In this document: piece by piece, positions 62,899-64,000 of the stretch | How the letters are laid out: each line of letters opens with the position of its first letter | Position numbering within the stretch: the stretch's first letter is position 1 | NCBI GenBank assembly: GCA_003194525.1 | Contig: NBIV01000340.1 | Span: 1 to 64,000 of the forward strand | Source of the DNA: Gracilariopsis chorda | Lineage: Eukaryota > Rhodophyta > Florideophyceae > Gracilariales > Gracilariaceae | DNA: 64,000 bases | Direction: 5' to 3' | Notes under the pieces: generated by a model | The model's input: only the letters and a program-made list of their open reading frames with translations | Database searches by the model: none | What the model was told of the DNA's origin: nothing | Program-made: the position numbers and the translations under genes

Positions 62899-64000
62899 GG
62901 CGTCCTCAAAAACGAGGCTGTTGGCGCCCGAGGCGTCCTCGCCTCGCTCCCCGGTGAAAGTCCTCTCGAGGAAAGACAGCGCTGACGCGGACTCTGCGCA
63001 CCTCGGTGTGTTGCGTCGCCCGTGGATACGGAGTAAAAATCCCCGGATTCCCGGTAGAGTCTTGGTCTTGGCCAAGCGCAATTATAAGGTCTATGCCGAC
63101 CTTGGCCTTGACCCCCAGTTTATGGTGAGGTTTCTCACCGTCCTGGATACAGGTGCAGGCCCCAACTTTGTCGTGGAATCATTGTTACCCCCGCTTGTGC
63201 GGTTGCGTATCCGCTCTGACGCGGTCCCCGACATTTCGGATGCGAACAACAATCCGTTACAAACGGTGGGCACAGTGGACCTCGTCGTGAGACTTGGTAC
63301 CTCTGTGGTGAAGTTGGACTTCATCGTTTGCCGTTCACTGGCAGCACCAGTCATACTGGGATGTGATTACTGCGACAGATTTGTCGACGCAATCAGGCCC
63401 CGCCTCAGGCGTGTAGAACTTGACGACGGATCGTCGGTTCCGATTGTTCGCCGCCCGCTAAAGCGGTCCTCTCGGAAACAAGTTCCGCTCCCTGCTGCGC
63501 AGGAACCACCGCCCGCGTCCCGCGAGTCCACCAAGCTCCGCGTCGCTGCCTCGGTTTCTATACCGGCTGAGTCCCAAGTCTGGGTACAGGTAAATTCCCG
63601 TCAACACGGTCTTCGGGTTATACAACCCCTCGCCTCGTTGTACGAGAAATCCCAGCTGGCGCTGGCTAATGGAATTGTCTCCATTTCCCCGGATGTTTCT
63701 TTCCGGATATTGGTTGCCAACCTTGGCAAACACCCCCAGTATCTGGTCAAACACCAAGTAATTGGGAGTGTAACCCCCCATCCTATGGGAATGCTGCCAA
63801 CGAAGATGACAGCCGCCGATGTACTCGGAGTTACCACCTCTTCTGAGGAGTTCGCCCCGCCGTCCGAAGACGTCAAGTCTAAGGAGGGGGAGGAAACCGC
63901 TACTTCAGCGTCGAGCATACCGAGTAACTCGGAATTGCGAACCACACCTGTTCCACAGGACAATGCTCCATCGAGCAATGACCGGATTGATCCGGAAAAA
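62874..64000 (+). CDS. pol: Pol N-terminal part of gypsy copy 2 (protease region), partial
   Basis: Open in the -1 frame from before the gag stop to the window end. It includes a linker (SSPRSPVKVLSRKDSADADS), the aspartic protease active site VLDTGAGPNFVVE, the psi-loop-like VILGCDYCDRFVDAI and a long spacer before reverse transcriptase. It would mature Gag and Pol after packaging. No stop is seen in the visible ~375 codons, in contrast to pol of copy 1; RT and integrase lie outside. Confidence 0.85.

Larger units (their letters stand above)
59793..64000 (+). mobile_element. Ty3/gypsy LTR retrotransposon, copy 2 (3' end outside window)
   Basis: Plus-strand copy of the element at 1-8145, inserted in a copia gag after TGACG (59788-59792). 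LTR, PBS, gag and the first 1.1 kb of pol are present. Identity with copy 1 is high across gag and pol and lower in part of the LTR. Gag has a one-base deletion; the visible pol part is open. Confidence 0.95.

Noticed and set aside
1-64000. tRNA and rRNA genes
   Set aside because: No A/B-box pair with cloverleaf potential and no rRNA-like conserved block was recognised by eye; the only tRNA-like sequence is the retrotransposon primer binding site.

Overview
The window reads as nuclear DNA of a florideophyte red alga, most likely a member of the Gracilariaceae. The strongest marker is a complete single-exon gene for alpha-1,4-glucan lyase (48736-52011, minus), a GH31 enzyme characterised from Gracilariopsis and Gracilaria. 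Host genes are mostly intronless and sparse, and they are embedded in many generations of transposable elements, as in large-genome Gracilariales.

Layout. 1-8145 is a Ty3/gypsy LTR retrotransposon on the minus strand (5' LTR, PBS, intact gag, broken pol; its 3' end lies outside the window). It is inserted in an older relic of the same clade (8146-11690, minus). A host block follows at 12422-16719: a coiled-coil protein, a six-TM membrane protein, a 106-aa protein and an interrupted Fe(II)/2OG-oxygenase-like gene. An 86-bp perfect palindrome (17025-17110) separates this from a Plavaka-like transposase (17226-19376). 20300-30609 is a transposon graveyard: a chromodomain fragment, a gypsy gag with a 946-bp LTR, a copia pol relic, an RT element and a pogo-like transposase. 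30800-31402 is an amidohydrolase pseudogene.

A second host block has an integrin-beta/VWA-like secreted protein (31919-33187, minus) and, divergently, a GNAT acetyltransferase (33596-34732, plus). 35085-41132 is again relics, including a clean 937-bp solo LTR (38977-39913, 5-bp target duplication ATCAT) that splits an otherwise open reading frame, and a PIF/Harbinger fragment. 42808-45500 holds a membrane-protein gene next to a truncated, stop-ridden SWR1/SRCAP-type Swi2/Snf2 pseudogene. Then come the glucan lyase, a nearly intact 2.2-kb pogo/Tigger-like DNA transposon with 25-bp terminal inverted repeats (53055-55276), Sel1-like and LTR fragments, a proline-rich minisatellite and the gag start of a Ty1/copia element. 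The copia gag is cut at 59792 by a second copy of the same gypsy element, now on the plus strand (59793 to the window end).

Most unusual signal: the gypsy element, in LTR, leader, gag and pol alike, is tiled with short perfect stem-loops (4-6 bp stems, mostly 3-4 nt loops) about every 20-40 bases. The two copies also share a tRNA-Tyr-like primer binding site and a candidate -1 frameshift signal at the gag/pol junction.
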